A stretch of 61,238 nt of DNA, taken from positions 1-61,238 of the forward strand of contig DKZA01000022.1 of the NCBI GenBank assembly GCA_002492525.1, in the 5' to 3' direction. A program made the translations under genes and the position numbers. The notes beneath the pieces were generated by a model that saw only the letters and a program-made list of their open reading frames with translations, was not told the DNA's origin and did no database searches. The first letter of the stretch is position 1. Each line of letters starts with the position of its first letter. The DNA is from Lachnospiraceae bacterium UBA7086 (GTDB lineage Bacteria; Bacillota; Clostridia; Lachnospirales; Lachnospiraceae). This document shows, piece by piece, positions 33,365 to 42,254 of the stretch.

Positions 33365-34705
33365 TTAAGATTTCTTTTCCCGCTTCGCGAAGAAATCATC
33401 AATGGTCTTTTTGATTCCCTCCTCCGACATAGTCTTTAACAGATAACCTTCTGGTCTTAAAGACATAACCTTCTTCACGCTCTCTGCGTCTCCTCTTCCT
33501 GTCAGAAAAATAACAGGAATATCCGCAATATCCTTATCGGAACGAATCATTTCCAACGTCTGTCTGCCATCGCAAATGGGCATCTCATAATCCAACAGAA
33601 TCAAATCCGGCCTGTTTACCGTTATACTCTTGATAGCCGATACGCTGGAACTGCTCTCGATCATATCGTAATCGTCTCCCAGGAGACGAACCATATTACT
33701 ACGCATAAACTCAGAATCATCCACCACAAGAATCTGTTTCTTTCTCGCCTCGCCGCTGAGATACTTTTTAATCTGACTCATGGCGTTTTGGGCATTCAAC
33801 GAAGGTACGATTTTCCCGCGAATGGTATCCGAACTTGTCACACAAAAAGCGAAATACCCTTCCCCCGTATCAAACAACAGACTGCAGGCCGGATGCGCCC
33901 GTTCAAAAGAATTTACAAGCTGATCATATGTCAACAGAGATTCACTGTCCATTTCACATGTTCCCAGTGTCGGAAAACACTCTCCTATTTTATCCAGGAA
34001 CTGCCGCGAAATATAACGGGTGATATTTATCACCATATCATCCACTTTCAGATACTGTGTACTCAGCATATCGCTGACTACTTTCAGCACCAGACGTTCC
34101 TCGAGACACAGCACAATCTCCCATTTCTCTTTCTTTTCTCTCCGATAGACATAACGACAACACAAAACCTTGCCGAAATTCTCTCCTTCATACTGCCTGC
34201 TGATCGGTTTGGCCTTCAATTGAAACATATCCTGAACAAGCTGTACAATGGTCTGTTCCAACGCATCCATCTCTTCCCCATGAGGAAGATTTACCCATTT
34301 CGATATAGTCTTTCCCACGATTGCCTGATCTTCTGTCTGCGTATGGGCAACCACCCAGCCGATGCAGACACCCAGAAAATGACGGATAGACTCCTCGGAA
34401 TAACCCGATTCTTCCAATTCCTCCTCAAGAGCCGGAAGCGTATGATTCTGAAAATTATCATGCAGATGCTTATGTATCTCATAATCACTGTAATGAATGG
34501 AGCGCATGTACTCTTCTTCATGTGCGAAATGTTCAACGGCATGATTTTTTAAATATTTAATGCCTTCCCGGCATACCCATTCGCTTTTCTCCTCATTCTC
34601 ACTGAGTGTAAGCAGCTTATTTATTGTTGAAAAGAGTTGCTTATGTTCCTTATCTATAAAATCAACATTGATCTCATATCTTTTATTCCACACAATCTTA
34701 TTCAC
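33365..34705 (-). CDS. Bacteriohemerythrin / CheX-like / response-regulator fusion
   Basis: 446 residues from GTG 34705, chosen because AAAGGAGAAGAG precedes it; the frame to 34816 lacks a site. Domain 1 (about 3-130) is a hemerythrin with NVDFIDKEHKQLF, NHAVEHFAHEEEYM, and HKHLHDNF iron ligands. Domain 2 (about 165-315) resembles a CheX-type phosphatase module (EERLVLKVVSDML, MVINITRYISRQFLDKIG). Domain 3 is a receiver: ILVVDDSEFMR (phospho-acceptor pocket), LDYEMPICDG with the receiving Asp, and FLTGRG. It may sense oxygen or iron state and link it to chemotaxis-like signalling. No kinase is adjacent. Confidence 0.85.
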   Translation of the reverse strand: MNKIVWNKRYEINVDFIDKEHKQLFSTINKLLTLSENEEKSEWVCREGIKYLKNHAVEHFAHEEEYMRSIHYSDYEIHKHLHDNFQNHTLPALEEELEESGYSEESIRHFLGVCIGWVVAHTQTEDQAIVGKTISKWVNLPHGEEMDALEQTIVQLVQDMFQLKAKPISRQYEGENFGKVLCCRYVYRREKKEKWEIVLCLEERLVLKVVSDMLSTQYLKVDDMVINITRYISRQFLDKIGECFPTLGTCEMDSESLLTYDQLVNSFERAHPACSLLFDTGEGYFAFCVTSSDTIRGKIVPSLNAQNAMSQIKKYLSGEARKKQILVVDDSEFMRSNMVRLLGDDYDMIESSSSVSAIKSITVNRPDLILLDYEMPICDGRQTLEMIRSDKDIADIPVIFLTGRGDAESVKKVMSLRPEGYLLKTMSEEGIKKTIDDFFAKREKKS

Positions 34706-34816
34706 ATCTCTTCTCCTTTGCCATATATTAACTTCCACATAAATACCATTGTACACCAATTTAGCCTGTTGTGTAAATATATTTAGACATTTTCTGGCAT
34801 CCAGTTTTGCACACAC

Positions 34817-34990
34817 TTTCTACATTTTCGAGAACTTCGCGGCCTTGCTCTGCCAATCAGGCCGATTATCAGTTCTCTCCCATCTTCGACAGCTTCGCGG
34901 CCTTAATCTGCCGATCAGGCCGATTATCAATTCTCTCCCATCTTCGACAGCTTCGCGGCCTGATCGGCAGCTATACAGGCATCAATAATC
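34817..34990 (-). repeat. 58-bp tandem repeats derived from the prfA 3' end
   Basis: The prfA end segment (AAGCTGTCGAAGATGG, stop and trailing sequence) is repeated after the gene in about two more copies with a 58-nt period, between about 34822 and 34985. Within it CTGCCGATCAGGCCG is perfectly complementary to CGGCCTGATCGGCAG, and the pair flanks the prfA stop codon with a 33-nt loop. The third copy is more diverged. The repeat contains the stop codon, so it does not extend the protein. Confidence 0.8.
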
Positions 34991-36003
34991 TCCTGGATGT
35001 CTCCGTTCATCACTTTCTCCAGTTTGTAGAGTGTCAGATTAATCCTATGATCTGTCACACGTCCCTGGGGAAAATTATAGGTTCTGATCTTCTCGGAACG
35101 ATCGCCGGTGCCAATCTGGCTTCTTCGCAGTTCCGCCTCTGCGTCATGCCGCTGCTGTTGCTCAATATCATAAAGTTTGGCTCTCAGAAGGGCAAATGCC
35201 TTGGCCTTATTCTGAATCTGAGACTTCTCCGTCTGGCTGTAAACCACGATTCCTGTGGGATAATGAGTCAGGCGCACTGCGGAATCCGTGGTGTTGACAC
35301 ACTGCCCGCCGTTTCCCGAAGCTCTCATCACATCAATCCGGATGTCCTTGTCTTCAATCACAATATCAATGTCTTCATCCACTTCCGGCATCACTGCCAC
35401 ACTGATGGTGGAAGTATGGATTCTGCCGCCGGACTCCGTCTCCGGCACACGCTGCACACGGTGCACGCCGCTCTCATATTTTAAGACGGAATATGCCCCC
35501 TGACCGGTCACCATAAAGGTCACGCTCTTCATGCCGCCGATTCCGATCTCTTCCACTTCCATGGTCTCTACTTTCCAGCGCCTGCCTTCTGCGTAGTGCA
35601 CATACATACGATAAATCTCAGCCGCAAAAAGAGCCGCTTCATCACCGCCTGCTCCGGCGCGTATCTCCACGATTACATTCTTATCATCATTGGGATCTTT
35701 GGGCAGAAGCAGAATCTTTAAAGTATGCTCTAATTCCTCTACCCGCTTCTTCGCCTCGGCCAGTTCTTCTTTGAGCATTTCACGCATATCCCCGTCAGAC
35801 TCTTCCTCCAGCATAGCCAGACTGTCCTCGATATCCTGATTGCATTTTTTATACTCTTTATAGACATTGACTATAGGGGTCAAGTCGCTTTGTTCCTTCA
35901 TCAATGCCCGAAAACGTTCCTGATTGTCAGCCACCGTGGGCTCACTCAATTCATTCATGATCTCCTCAAATTTTCTAAGCAGATCCTCTAATTTATCAAA
36001 CAT
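34927..36003 (-). CDS. prfA: Peptide chain release factor 1
   Basis: 358 residues from ATG 36003 with GGAGG upstream. It contains the peptidyl-tRNA hydrolysis motif GGQ (GNGGQCVNTTDSAVRLTH, about 231-247) and RF1-type codon recognition region, and ends in the conserved helical C-terminus. It releases peptides at UAA/UAG. It follows prmC, the methyltransferase that modifies its GGQ glutamine, by 2 nt. The gene's 3' end has been duplicated downstream, see the 58-bp repeat. Confidence 0.96.
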   Translation of the reverse strand: MFDKLEDLLRKFEEIMNELSEPTVADNQERFRALMKEQSDLTPIVNVYKEYKKCNQDIEDSLAMLEEESDGDMREMLKEELAEAKKRVEELEHTLKILLLPKDPNDDKNVIVEIRAGAGGDEAALFAAEIYRMYVHYAEGRRWKVETMEVEEIGIGGMKSVTFMVTGQGAYSVLKYESGVHRVQRVPETESGGRIHTSTISVAVMPEVDEDIDIVIEDKDIRIDVMRASGNGGQCVNTTDSAVRLTHYPTGIVVYSQTEKSQIQNKAKAFALLRAKLYDIEQQQRHDAEAELRRSQIGTGDRSEKIRTYNFPQGRVTDHRINLTLYKLEKVMNGDIQEIIDACIAADQAAKLSKMGEN

Positions 36004-36005
36004 AA

Positions 36006-36866
36006 TTACCTCCAATTCCCGTACACGACCCGGTCAAGACCGGCAAAATCTTTTACTACTTCTATCTCCCAAAAACCTTCCCTTTCCATAATCTTACATA
36101 CATCCTCCGCCTGGTCATATCCAATCTCATAAAATAACATACCGCCATGAGTCAGATATTCTCCTGCCCGATGTGTAATTTCTCTGTAGAAATATAAACC
36201 ATCCGCCTGCCCGTCAAGAGCCATCCGCGGTTCATGCTCCCGCACTTCCGGCATCAAAGTATCAATAACGTTCGTTCTTATATAGGGCGGATTGGAAATA
36301 ATCATTTCATACTGCTGTCCTGTCTGTAATTCCGCAAACAAATCGCTCTCTATAAAACAGGCTTCCATGTCCGGCCTTTGTTCCCGCAGTCTTCGGTAAT
36401 TCTCCCTGGCTACCGCAAGGGCCTCTTTAGACAAATCTACACCCGTGCCGGTACAATCGTTGGAATAACGCAGCAGACTAAGCAGAATACACCCGGAACC
36501 AGTCCCCACATCCAAAATCCGTATTCCGTCGTGAAGATGGCGAAGTGCCTCCTCCACCAATACCTCTGTATCCTGTCTCGGTACCAGCACTTTGTTATTG
36601 ACCGTAAAAGTCAACCCCATAAACTCCTGTTCTCCGGTCAGATGCTGCAACGGAATGTGACTGGCTCTCTGCGCAATCAGACCACTATACCGCTCGTATT
36701 CCGCCTCAGAAACTTCCCGTTCTCCATGCGCAAGCAAAGTATTCCTGTCCGTCCCGCAGACATACTCTAACAAAAGCCTTGCATCCAGCGCTGCCTCCTC
36801 AATCCCCGCCTGTCTAAGCTGCGCCTCACCTTCCCGATACACTTCTTGATATGTCCGATACACCAT
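36006..36866 (-). CDS. prmC: Release factor glutamine methyltransferase
   Basis: 286 residues with the N-terminal RF-recognition helical bundle (about 1-90) and the SAM methyltransferase domain: LDVGTGSGCILLSLL, DLSKEALAVARENYRR, and the signature SNPPYI (about 190-195). It methylates the GGQ glutamine of release factors. The stop is 2 nt upstream of prfA's ATG, so both are translationally linked. Confidence 0.95.
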   Translation of the reverse strand: MVYRTYQEVYREGEAQLRQAGIEEAALDARLLLEYVCGTDRNTLLAHGEREVSEAEYERYSGLIAQRASHIPLQHLTGEQEFMGLTFTVNNKVLVPRQDTEVLVEEALRHLHDGIRILDVGTGSGCILLSLLRYSNDCTGTGVDLSKEALAVARENYRRLREQRPDMEACFIESDLFAELQTGQQYEMIISNPPYIRTNVIDTLMPEVREHEPRMALDGQADGLYFYREITHRAGEYLTHGGMLFYEIGYDQAEDVCKIMEREGFWEIEVVKDFAGLDRVVYGNWR

Positions 36867-36880
36867 CCATCCCCCAATTT

Positions 36881-37870
36881 CTACTCTTCCCTCTTCTCCT
36901 CCGTCCAGGACTCATCCACTTCATATCCAAAAGTCTCATACAGATAAGCCTTCCAGTCAAAAACAGCCTCCACAGCCGCAATGGCCACTTCCACCATGCT
37001 CTCGTCCGGCTCTTTGGTGGTCAGCCTCTGTAACCACATACCCGGCGCTGAGATAATCCGCACAAGGATATTGTTGCTCTTACCCGCCAGCCGTATAATT
37101 TCATAGGAAATTCCTGCAATCACCGGAATCAGCGCCACACGGATCAACACACGGTACACGGGATTTTCCACCCGGATAAAGAAGAACAAAATGACGCTGA
37201 CAAACATGACGAACAACAAAAAGCTTGTGCCACAGCGTCTGTGCTGTTTGGAACTTCTCATTACCTCCCGCACCGTCAACGGGCATCCCTTTTCAATGCA
37301 GTTAATACACTTATGTTCCGCGCCGTGATACATATAAACACGCCGAATATCCTTCATCAACGAAATGGCAAGCACATATCCCACAAAGATCAGGATTCGC
37401 AGAGCACCCTCTATAATCGCCATAAAGGAGGCGCTTCTGATATATTCCTCAAACAAAGATGTCACATAATAAGGCAATACCATAAAGATGCCCACCGCCA
37501 ACACTAAGGAAAACAGCATGACAATAGCGCTGAACACCTTCTCCGCCTTATCCTTGAATATCTTATGAAACGCCTTGTCTGCGATGGTTTCCCTGGCATC
37601 CTCATCTTCATAGAAAGAGGCCGAGAAATTCAGGCTCCGCATCCCCAGGACCAGCGAATCTATAAACTGGAACACTCCTCTTACAAAGGGCACTTTCATC
37701 AGTTTGCTGCCATGGATGATTCCATAGTAATGCTCCACTTCCACCTCAATCTCTCCGTTTGGTTTCCGGACCGCCACGGCATACTGCTCTTTATTCTTCA
37801 TCATAATACCCTCTAAGACAGCCTGCCCGCCAATCCCGGAGTATTTCATATTTTTTTTCTTTCTGCTCAT
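36881..37870 (-). CDS. DUF1385 membrane protein (YqhQ-like)
   Basis: 329 residues; MKYSGIGGQAVLEGIMMKNK is the signature N-terminus of the family, followed by membrane helices (VMLFSLVLAVGIFMVLPYY, IIEGALRILIFVGYVLAIS, LLFVMFVSVILFFFIRV) and a conserved HGAEHKCINC with Cys/His residues that may bind metal. Function is unknown. The gene order with rpmE and prmC/prfA is conserved in Clostridia. It starts 70 nt after rpmE, past an intrinsic terminator that may allow some read-through. Confidence 0.9.
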   Translation of the reverse strand: MSRKKKNMKYSGIGGQAVLEGIMMKNKEQYAVAVRKPNGEIEVEVEHYYGIIHGSKLMKVPFVRGVFQFIDSLVLGMRSLNFSASFYEDEDARETIADKAFHKIFKDKAEKVFSAIVMLFSLVLAVGIFMVLPYYVTSLFEEYIRSASFMAIIEGALRILIFVGYVLAISLMKDIRRVYMYHGAEHKCINCIEKGCPLTVREVMRSSKQHRRCGTSFLLFVMFVSVILFFFIRVENPVYRVLIRVALIPVIAGISYEIIRLAGKSNNILVRIISAPGMWLQRLTTKEPDESMVEVAIAAVEAVFDWKAYLYETFGYEVDESWTEEKREE

Positions 37871-37899
37871 TTTCTATTCCTTTTTCAGTCCATAACTTA

Positions 37900-37930
37900 G
37901 AAAAGGTTGAGATAAACTCAACCTTTTTTG
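37900..37930 (-). terminator. Terminator between rpmE and the DUF1385 gene
   Basis: AAAAGGTTGAG (37901-37911) pairs with CTCAACCTTTT with a 5-nt loop, and is flanked by T runs on both sides of the stem, so it could stop transcription from either strand. It lies just 11 nt after the rpmE stop. Confidence 0.85.
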
Positions 37931-37940
37931 TAAATCCCGC

Positions 37941-38147
37941 TTATTTGCTTTCCACACCGTATTTCCGATTGAACTTATCAATACGTCCACGAGCCTGCGC
38001 CGCTTTCTGCTGACCAGTGTAAAATGAATGACACTTGGAACAAACTTCAACGTGAATCTCAGGTTTGGTGGAACCTGTTACAAATGTGTTACCGCAGTTA
38101 CACGTTACCGTTGCCTGATAATATTCAGGATGGATTCCCTCTCTCAT
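37941..38147 (-). CDS. rpmE: 50S ribosomal protein L31
   Basis: 68 residues from ATG 38147, matching the usual length and N-terminus MREGIHPEY; the longer frame to 38219 is leader sequence. It is the zinc-ribbon form with CNCG and CSKCHSFYTG cysteines. It is a large-subunit protein at the bridge to the small subunit. It heads the rpmE-DUF1385-prmC-prfA order but is separated from the rest by a terminator. Confidence 0.95.
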   Translation of the reverse strand: MREGIHPEYYQATVTCNCGNTFVTGSTKPEIHVEVCSKCHSFYTGQQKAAQARGRIDKFNRKYGVESK

Positions 38148-38238
38148 CTCTTTCACCTCTTCTAAACTCAAAAGTAAATAGATACCTGTCATAGACCGAC
38201 AGCTTTTACATTGTAGCATAGGATTTTCGGGTATGCAA
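38148..38238 (-). promoter_or_regulatory. rpmE promoter and structured leader
   Basis: On the minus strand TTGCAT (38238-38233) and TACAAT (38215-38210) are 17 nt apart. A leader of about 60 nt contains a small hairpin, CTGTC paired with GACAG. L31 leaders in Firmicutes can act as autoregulatory RNA elements. That this is one is inferred; the hairpin is short. Confidence 0.6.
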
Positions 38239-38275
38239 GCCCTTTTTTGATAATATTGACTATTCTTTGGTCTGT

Positions 38276-39646
38276 TTAGATAAATTTCATCTTCTTGACC
38301 ATGTTCACAAACTCAAAATTGTTTCTGGTCTTAGAGAACATATCCAGTATCCGTTCTACAGCCTCGTCCGCTTTCATGCCGTTTAACGCCTTACGGATGA
38401 TATTGATCGCTTCCAGTTCCTCCTGCGTCAGGAGCAGATCCTCCCTTCTGGTACTGGACTTGGGAATATCAATGGCCGGGAAAACTCTTTTCTCAGAAAG
38501 TTTACGGTCAAGCACCATTTCCATGTTGCCAGTCCCCTTAAACTCCTCGTACACCACATCATCCATCTTGCTGCCTGTCTCCACCAGCGCCGTTGCCAGA
38601 ATTGTCAGACTGCCTCCCTCTCTCATATTACGGGCTGCACCAAAGAACCGTTTGGGCATATGCAGGGCCGCCGGGTCAAGACCTCCGGAAAGCGTCCGGC
38701 CGCTGGGCGGAACTACCAGGTTATATGCTCTGGTCAGGCGGGTAATACTGTCTAAGAGAATCACCACATCCTTCTTATGCTCCACCAGCCGTTTGGCACG
38801 CTCGATCACCATCTCGGATACCCGCTTATGATGTTCCGGCAGTTCATCAAAGGTAGAATAAATTACCTCCACATTCGGCCCCTCAATAGCCTCCTTGATA
38901 TCCGTCACTTCCTCAGGACGCTCATCAATCAAAAGGATGATCAGGTGGGCATCCGGCGCTGTCCTGGTGATAGATTTTGCCACTTCCTTTAATAAAGTAG
39001 TCTTACCTGCCTTGGGCGGTGATACGATCATACCTCTTTGCCCCTTGCCCACAGGACTGATCAAATCCATAATACGCATGGCCAGAGAGGCCCCCGGTGT
39101 TTCCAGTTTCAACCTTTCATTTGGAAAAATCGGTGTCATATCCTCAAAATTCACACGCCTCATAGCCACTTCCGGTGCGTAGCCATTGATGGACTTCACG
39201 TACAACAAAGCGCTGAACTTCTCATTCTGTGTCTTAATTCTGGTATTTCCCTCTAAAATATCACCCGTTTTTAAACCGAAACGCCGAATCTGACTGGGCG
39301 CCACATAGACATCATTTTCCCCCGGCAGATAATTCTCACAACGGATGAATCCGAACCCATCGCTCATAACTTCCAGGATGCCGCTGGCCGTCACCCCACT
39401 GTCAAGTTCTGTCGGATACTTGTCTTCCTCTCCCGCCATGGCAGCCTCGATTTTCTTCACCGGCGTGTTGGGCGGCACGATAGATTTCACGGCCACTTCC
39501 TTGCCGGCCGCCTTATCCTTCTCGTCCTCTGCAAGCATCGCTTCCACAATCTGGGCTTTTTTCATGGTAGAAGTTCCTTTAATCCCTCTTGCTTTTGCAA
39601 TTTCCTTCAGATCAGCCAACGCCAATGACTCATACTTTTCTCTCAT
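38276..39646 (-). CDS. rho: Transcription termination factor Rho
   Basis: 456 residues. The N-terminal Rho helical domain (LALADLKEIAKARGIKG), RNA-binding cold-shock-like domain (SGILEVMSDGFGFIRCENYLPGENDVYV split), Walker A (PPKAGKTTLL), Walker B (VVILLDSITRL) and the R-loop (GGSLTILATALVETGSKMDD) are all complete. A Lys/Ala-rich insert sits between the first helical domain and the RNA-binding domain (about 40-80). GGGAGGAA precedes ATG 39646. It stands alone, upstream of rpmE on the same strand. Confidence 0.97.
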   Translation of the reverse strand: MREKYESLALADLKEIAKARGIKGTSTMKKAQIVEAMLAEDEKDKAAGKEVAVKSIVPPNTPVKKIEAAMAGEEDKYPTELDSGVTASGILEVMSDGFGFIRCENYLPGENDVYVAPSQIRRFGLKTGDILEGNTRIKTQNEKFSALLYVKSINGYAPEVAMRRVNFEDMTPIFPNERLKLETPGASLAMRIMDLISPVGKGQRGMIVSPPKAGKTTLLKEVAKSITRTAPDAHLIILLIDERPEEVTDIKEAIEGPNVEVIYSTFDELPEHHKRVSEMVIERAKRLVEHKKDVVILLDSITRLTRAYNLVVPPSGRTLSGGLDPAALHMPKRFFGAARNMREGGSLTILATALVETGSKMDDVVYEEFKGTGNMEMVLDRKLSEKRVFPAIDIPKSSTRREDLLLTQEELEAINIIRKALNGMKADEAVERILDMFSKTRNNFEFVNMVKKMKFI

Positions 39647-39798
39647 AAATTCCTCCCGTATTCTTTATCGTTTATTCTCTGTCATCTTACACTTCTCTAT
39701 AGCAATCTTTCGTCCTGGGATTTTCGTACCTGATATGACTTAGAAAAAGATTTTTATGTACTTATATTTTACATACGAAACAATTATACACCATATCG

Positions 39799-40809
39799 TT
39801 AAAAATAGAAAGTCATTTTTTTAAAAAGCCCACAATTTCCTTCTATTTGTTCTTTGATAAAATCAATTCGGTCAAAAACTGTTGGTTTGAAATAGCTGGA
39901 AACTGCTACTACCAGATCCTTTTGGGGATTGATATAGATAACATTTCCACTATTGCCGATAGCCGCATAACTTCCCTCATTTTCATCAATAATCCACCAC
40001 AAATAACCATACTTCATATCACGAAATTTCTCGTCACAACACAGCCTAACCATCGTGCTTTCTTCAAGCCATTTTTCAGAAACGATACGCTTGTTATTGA
40101 AAACACCCTTTTTCAGACAGAGCAATCCTATTTTGGACATTTCTTCAGCAGATAAACAAAGACCATATCCGGCAGCCCCCACTCCCTTATCGTCTGAAAA
40201 CCAAATCTTCCCTTTTGGTGTTTTTCCCACTGTGAAAGCCTTGTGCGCTTCGGCATCGGGAGCAACATATATTTCCCGCGGTGCAATCGTCAACGGCTCA
40301 AATAGATATTTATTTGCAAAATCTACTGTTGTCATTTTGCTTACTGCTGCGATGATACCTGTGAGAATATGAATACCCAAAGTAGAGTATTGAAATTTTC
40401 CCGTTATACCACATCTGCCGCCCAAAAAATCCAAAGCGGCAATGCTCCAATCTTCCTGTACGCATATTTTTGACCAAGGCTCTGATTTGTACTTATAGGG
40501 GGCGGTCATTGTTAAAAGATTTTTCAAGGTGACATTTTGAATTGTCTTTTCTCCCCGTTTAATTTTGTAATCGGGAAAATAGTCTAACACATAATCGTCT
40601 ACACTGCCAATCAGTCCTTGCTCAATAGCAATGCCAACCAATAAAGAAACAACGCTTTTCGTAACAGACATTGTATGTACTGTATCATCTTCTTTGTAGC
40701 CATTCCATATGTCGTTAATAATTATCTTGCCATTTTGAATAACTGTCATTTGACATATGTTTGACTGATTATCTGCAACATAATTGTGAAATTCTAATAA
40801 ATTTATCAT
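39799..40809 (-). CDS. Serine hydrolase, beta-lactamase/penicillin-binding fold
   Basis: 336 residues. Nucleophile motif SxxK is SVTKS (about 48-52, in HTMSVTKSVVSLLVG); the second motif is QYST at about 140, the third is NSG near the C-terminus (AIGNSGNVIYINP). It lacks a signal peptide, so it is probably cytoplasmic, e.g. an esterase or D-amino peptidase-like enzyme rather than a secreted beta-lactamase. AAGGAG precedes ATG 40809. It is divergent from the malic enzyme gene; G+C is lower than its neighbours, which may hint at transfer. Confidence 0.85.
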   Translation of the reverse strand: MINLLEFHNYVADNQSNICQMTVIQNGKIIINDIWNGYKEDDTVHTMSVTKSVVSLLVGIAIEQGLIGSVDDYVLDYFPDYKIKRGEKTIQNVTLKNLLTMTAPYKYKSEPWSKICVQEDWSIAALDFLGGRCGITGKFQYSTLGIHILTGIIAAVSKMTTVDFANKYLFEPLTIAPREIYVAPDAEAHKAFTVGKTPKGKIWFSDDKGVGAAGYGLCLSAEEMSKIGLLCLKKGVFNNKRIVSEKWLEESTMVRLCCDEKFRDMKYGYLWWIIDENEGSYAAIGNSGNVIYINPQKDLVVAVSSYFKPTVFDRIDFIKEQIEGNCGLFKKMTFYF

Positions 40810-40833
40810 TTTTGCTCCTTCTCTGATTTTCTA

Positions 40834-40878
40834 TTGTCAATCTTTGATTTGTATTCTGATGCTCCTCGTGATTGACAA
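40834..40878. promoter_or_regulatory. 9-bp inverted repeat upstream of the serine hydrolase
   Basis: TTGTCAATC (40834-40842) is perfectly complementary to GATTGACAA (40870-40878), with a 27-nt spacer, just before the serine hydrolase start. It may be an operator or chance. No confident -10/-35 pair overlaps it. Confidence 0.3.
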
Positions 40879-41016
40879 ACAACATTTTTTGTTCACTATT
40901 TTCTACATGAAATCTTAACGCTATAAGAAATGCAAATCAATATCTATCTAGAGAAATTATTTAAGCTAATAAACAGAACAGTGTAGACATATCCAAAAAG
41001 AAAGATGAATAAGAAG

Positions 41017-41043
41017 TTGCAAGCCTTTTCCAAATACTATAAT
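41017..41043 (+). promoter_or_regulatory. Possible promoter of the malic enzyme gene
   Basis: TTGCAA (41017-41022) and a perfect TATAAT (41038-41043) are only 15 nt apart, 47 nt before the start codon. The short spacer makes it uncertain. Confidence 0.4.
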
Positions 41044-41090
41044 ATAAAACCAAAAGACTAAAAGAGTATATAAAGAAACGAGGTATTCCC

Positions 41091-42239
41091 ATGACAACCA
41101 ATGAAAAAGCACTGGAATTACACAGACAATGGCAGGGCAAGCTTGAAACGGTCTCCAAAACGCCCGTTAAAAGCCGTGAAGACTTATCTCTCGCCTACAC
41201 ACCCGGAGTGGCGGAACCCTGTAAGGTCATTGCCGCCGATCGAGAGGCCGCCTACACTTATACCTGGAAATCTAATACCGTTGCTGTCGTATCGGACGGC
41301 AGTGCAGTTCTTGGTCTTGGCAATATCGGACCCTATGCCGCCATGCCGGTAATGGAAGGCAAAGCCGTACTGTTTAAAGAGTTTGGCGGCGTCAATGCGG
41401 TGCCGATCTGTCTGGACACCCAGGATACCGAAGAAATCATCAAAGCCGTGACCTACCTGGCGCCGGGTTTCGGCGGTATCAACCTGGAAGATATCAGCGC
41501 CCCCCGCTGTTTCGAGATTGAAGAGCGCTTAAAGGAAATACTGGATATTCCCGTCTTTCATGACGATCAGCACGGTACCGCCATCGTGGTACTGGCCGGT
41601 ATTATCAATGCCCTGAAGGTGGTCAGCAAAAAGAAAGAAGACTGTAAAGTGGTGGTAAACGGCGCCGGCAGCGCCGGCATTGCAATCACCAGACTTCTGC
41701 TGACCTACGGCTTTCATAACATCATCCTGTGTGATAAAGTGGGAATCGTAGGCAAAGATACGAAGGGGCTTAACTGGATGCAGCAGAAAATGACGGAAGT
41801 GACAAACCCGAACAACGAAACCGGCACTTTAGCAGATGCCTTAAAGGGTGCGGATATCTTCGTCGGCGTCTCTGCTCCCAATATCATAACGCCCGATATG
41901 GTATCTTCCATGAACAAAGATTCCATTCTCTTTGCCATGGCAAACCCCGTACCGGAAATCATGCCGGATAAAGCCAAAGCCGCCGGTGCACGGGTAGTCG
42001 GGACAGGCCGTTCCGATTTCCCTAACCAGGTCAATAACGTGGTTGCTTTCCCCGGCATCTTCAAGGGCGCCCTGGAAGGACGGGCCGTACAGATTACAGA
42101 GGAAATGAAACTTGCCGCCGCCCATGCCATTGCGGGACTTGTACCGGAAGATCAGTTAAGTGAAAACAATATCATGCCGGAAGCCTTTGACCCCCAGGTG
42201 GCGGAGGTTGTCGCCGCCGCTGTCAAGGCGCATATTTAG
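41091..42239 (+). CDS. NAD(P)-dependent malic enzyme
   Basis: 382 residues, the short bacterial form without a phosphotransacetylase tail. Signatures: SLAYTPGVAEPC (catalytic Tyr region), VAVVSDGSAVLGLGNIGP, DIPVFHDDQHGTAIV (metal ligands), and the nucleotide-binding VVNGAGSAGIAI. It converts malate to pyruvate plus CO2, giving NAD(P)H. The cofactor preference cannot be fixed by eye. GAGG precedes ATG 41091. It is followed at 15 nt by the radical SAM gene and is probably co-transcribed with it. Confidence 0.93.
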   Translation: MTTNEKALELHRQWQGKLETVSKTPVKSREDLSLAYTPGVAEPCKVIAADREAAYTYTWKSNTVAVVSDGSAVLGLGNIGPYAAMPVMEGKAVLFKEFGGVNAVPICLDTQDTEEIIKAVTYLAPGFGGINLEDISAPRCFEIEERLKEILDIPVFHDDQHGTAIVVLAGIINALKVVSKKKEDCKVVVNGAGSAGIAITRLLLTYGFHNIILCDKVGIVGKDTKGLNWMQQKMTEVTNPNNETGTLADALKGADIFVGVSAPNIITPDMVSSMNKDSILFAMANPVPEIMPDKAKAAGARVVGTGRSDFPNQVNNVVAFPGIFKGALEGRAVQITEEMKLAAAHAIAGLVPEDQLSENNIMPEAFDPQVAEVVAAAVKAHI

Positions 42240-42254
42240 AAGAAGCACTTGGTT

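Noticed and set aside
34807..35484. 225-codon plus-strand frame opposite prfA
   Set aside because: Mirror frame of prfA and its duplicated end; no family resemblance and no ribosome binding site.
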